Assembly (NCBI GenBank): GCA_963807155.1
Contig: CAWEAZ010000011.1
Span: 124,001-188,000 of the forward strand
Source: JACCZX01 sp963807155
GTDB taxonomy: Bacteria; Pseudomonadota; Gammaproteobacteria; Burkholderiales; Burkholderiaceae_F
Direction: 5' to 3'
DNA length: 64,000 nt
The notes beneath the pieces are model-generated. The model made no database searches. It had not been told where the DNA came from and worked only from the letters and a program-made list of their open reading frames with translations. The stretch's first letter is position 1. Each line of letters starts with the position of its first letter. Both the position numbers and the translations under genes were made by a program. This document shows, one piece after another, positions 63,889 to 64,000 of this stretch.

Positions 63889-64000
63889 CTACGTCCTCGC
63901 GTACAACGGCACCTCGAGCTCCCGCACCAGTTGCGAAGTGACGTACGCATGGACCGCCAGTTTGTCGGTCTGGCTCAGCGCCACAAACGACACTCCCATT
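63889..64000 (-). CDS. C-terminal fragment of a possible PilZ-domain protein
   Basis: Only the last 36 or so residues are visible, running in from the right edge and ending at a TAG (63889-63891). They read MGVSFVALSQTDKLAVHAYV and then TSQLVRELEVPL. The GVSFVALS pattern followed by a helix resembles the last strand and helix of PilZ domains. The place next to flhDC and near ycgR would suit a c-di-GMP receptor. The fragment is too short to be sure. Confidence 0.4.
   Translation of the reverse strand, partial: MGVSFVALSQTDKLAVHAYVTSQLVRELEVPLYART

Noticed and set aside
1..64000. CRISPR arrays, insertion sequences, prophage or integrase genes.
   Set aside because: No regularly spaced direct repeats, no transposase or integrase motifs and no attachment-site duplication at tRNA-Pro were seen.

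Overview
The window reads as chromosomal DNA of a GC-rich, motile betaproteobacterium, most like the Burkholderiales and relatives. The grounds are the gene order obgE-rpmA-rplU next to ispB, a tRNA-Pro followed by pilB-pilC-pilD-coaE-zapD-yacG, the run argJ-secA-M23 peptidase-dciA-lpxC leading into a complete dcw cluster, an encoded FlhDC flagellar master regulator, and an A-type RNase P RNA. The species cannot be named from this window. No prophage, IS element or CRISPR array was seen.

Layout. 1-8 kb: housekeeping genes (end of a CcsA-type cytochrome c assembly gene, ffh, a lytic transglycosylase, proS, rppH, proB, obgE, L27/L21, ispB). 8.9-13 kb: tRNA-Pro(CGG) and the type IV pilus assembly genes pilBCD. 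13-18 kb: coaE, zapD, yacG, a Nudix-ThiE fusion, a DUF815 ATPase and argJ. 18-42 kb: secA, an M23 peptidase, dciA, lpxC and the dcw cluster, transcribed leftward from a recognisable mraZ promoter with MraZ boxes (mraZ-rsmH-ftsL-ftsI-murE-murF-mraY-murD-ftsW-murG-murC-ddl-ftsQ-ftsA-ftsZ), then ndh and rnpB. 42.4-59 kb: a signalling island with a NarL-type kinase/regulator pair, a CPA2 antiporter, a receiver-PAS-GGDEF-EAL protein, a large hybrid kinase with HPt domain, a second sensor kinase, an ANTAR response regulator and a 1333-residue kinase with eight PAS-like segments. 59-64 kb: flagellar regulation (flgM-like, flgN, fliA, an unknown gene, ycgR, fliT, flhD, flhC, and the tail of a PilZ-like gene).

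How the genes work together. The central block builds and divides the cell wall: Mur enzymes, MraY and MurG make lipid II, FtsW and FtsI polymerise it at the septum, and FtsZ, FtsA, FtsQ, FtsL and ZapD form the divisome. The right third senses signals and sets c-di-GMP, and it adjoins the switch for motility (FlhDC, then FliA and FlgM, with YcgR as c-di-GMP brake). The kinase at 55001-59002 and the ANTAR regulator at 54325-54913 look like an RNA antitermination two-component system. A 69-base structured element with perfect 13-base arms lies between them and is the most unusual signal in the window.

Caution on quality. At least 14 single-base frame breaks interrupt otherwise well-conserved genes, many of them normally essential (coaE, secA, ftsZ, murD, mraY, murE, ftsI). 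Eleven look like one extra base and three like one missing base. The simplest reading is uncorrected sequence error, so these genes are annotated over their full reconstructed span.
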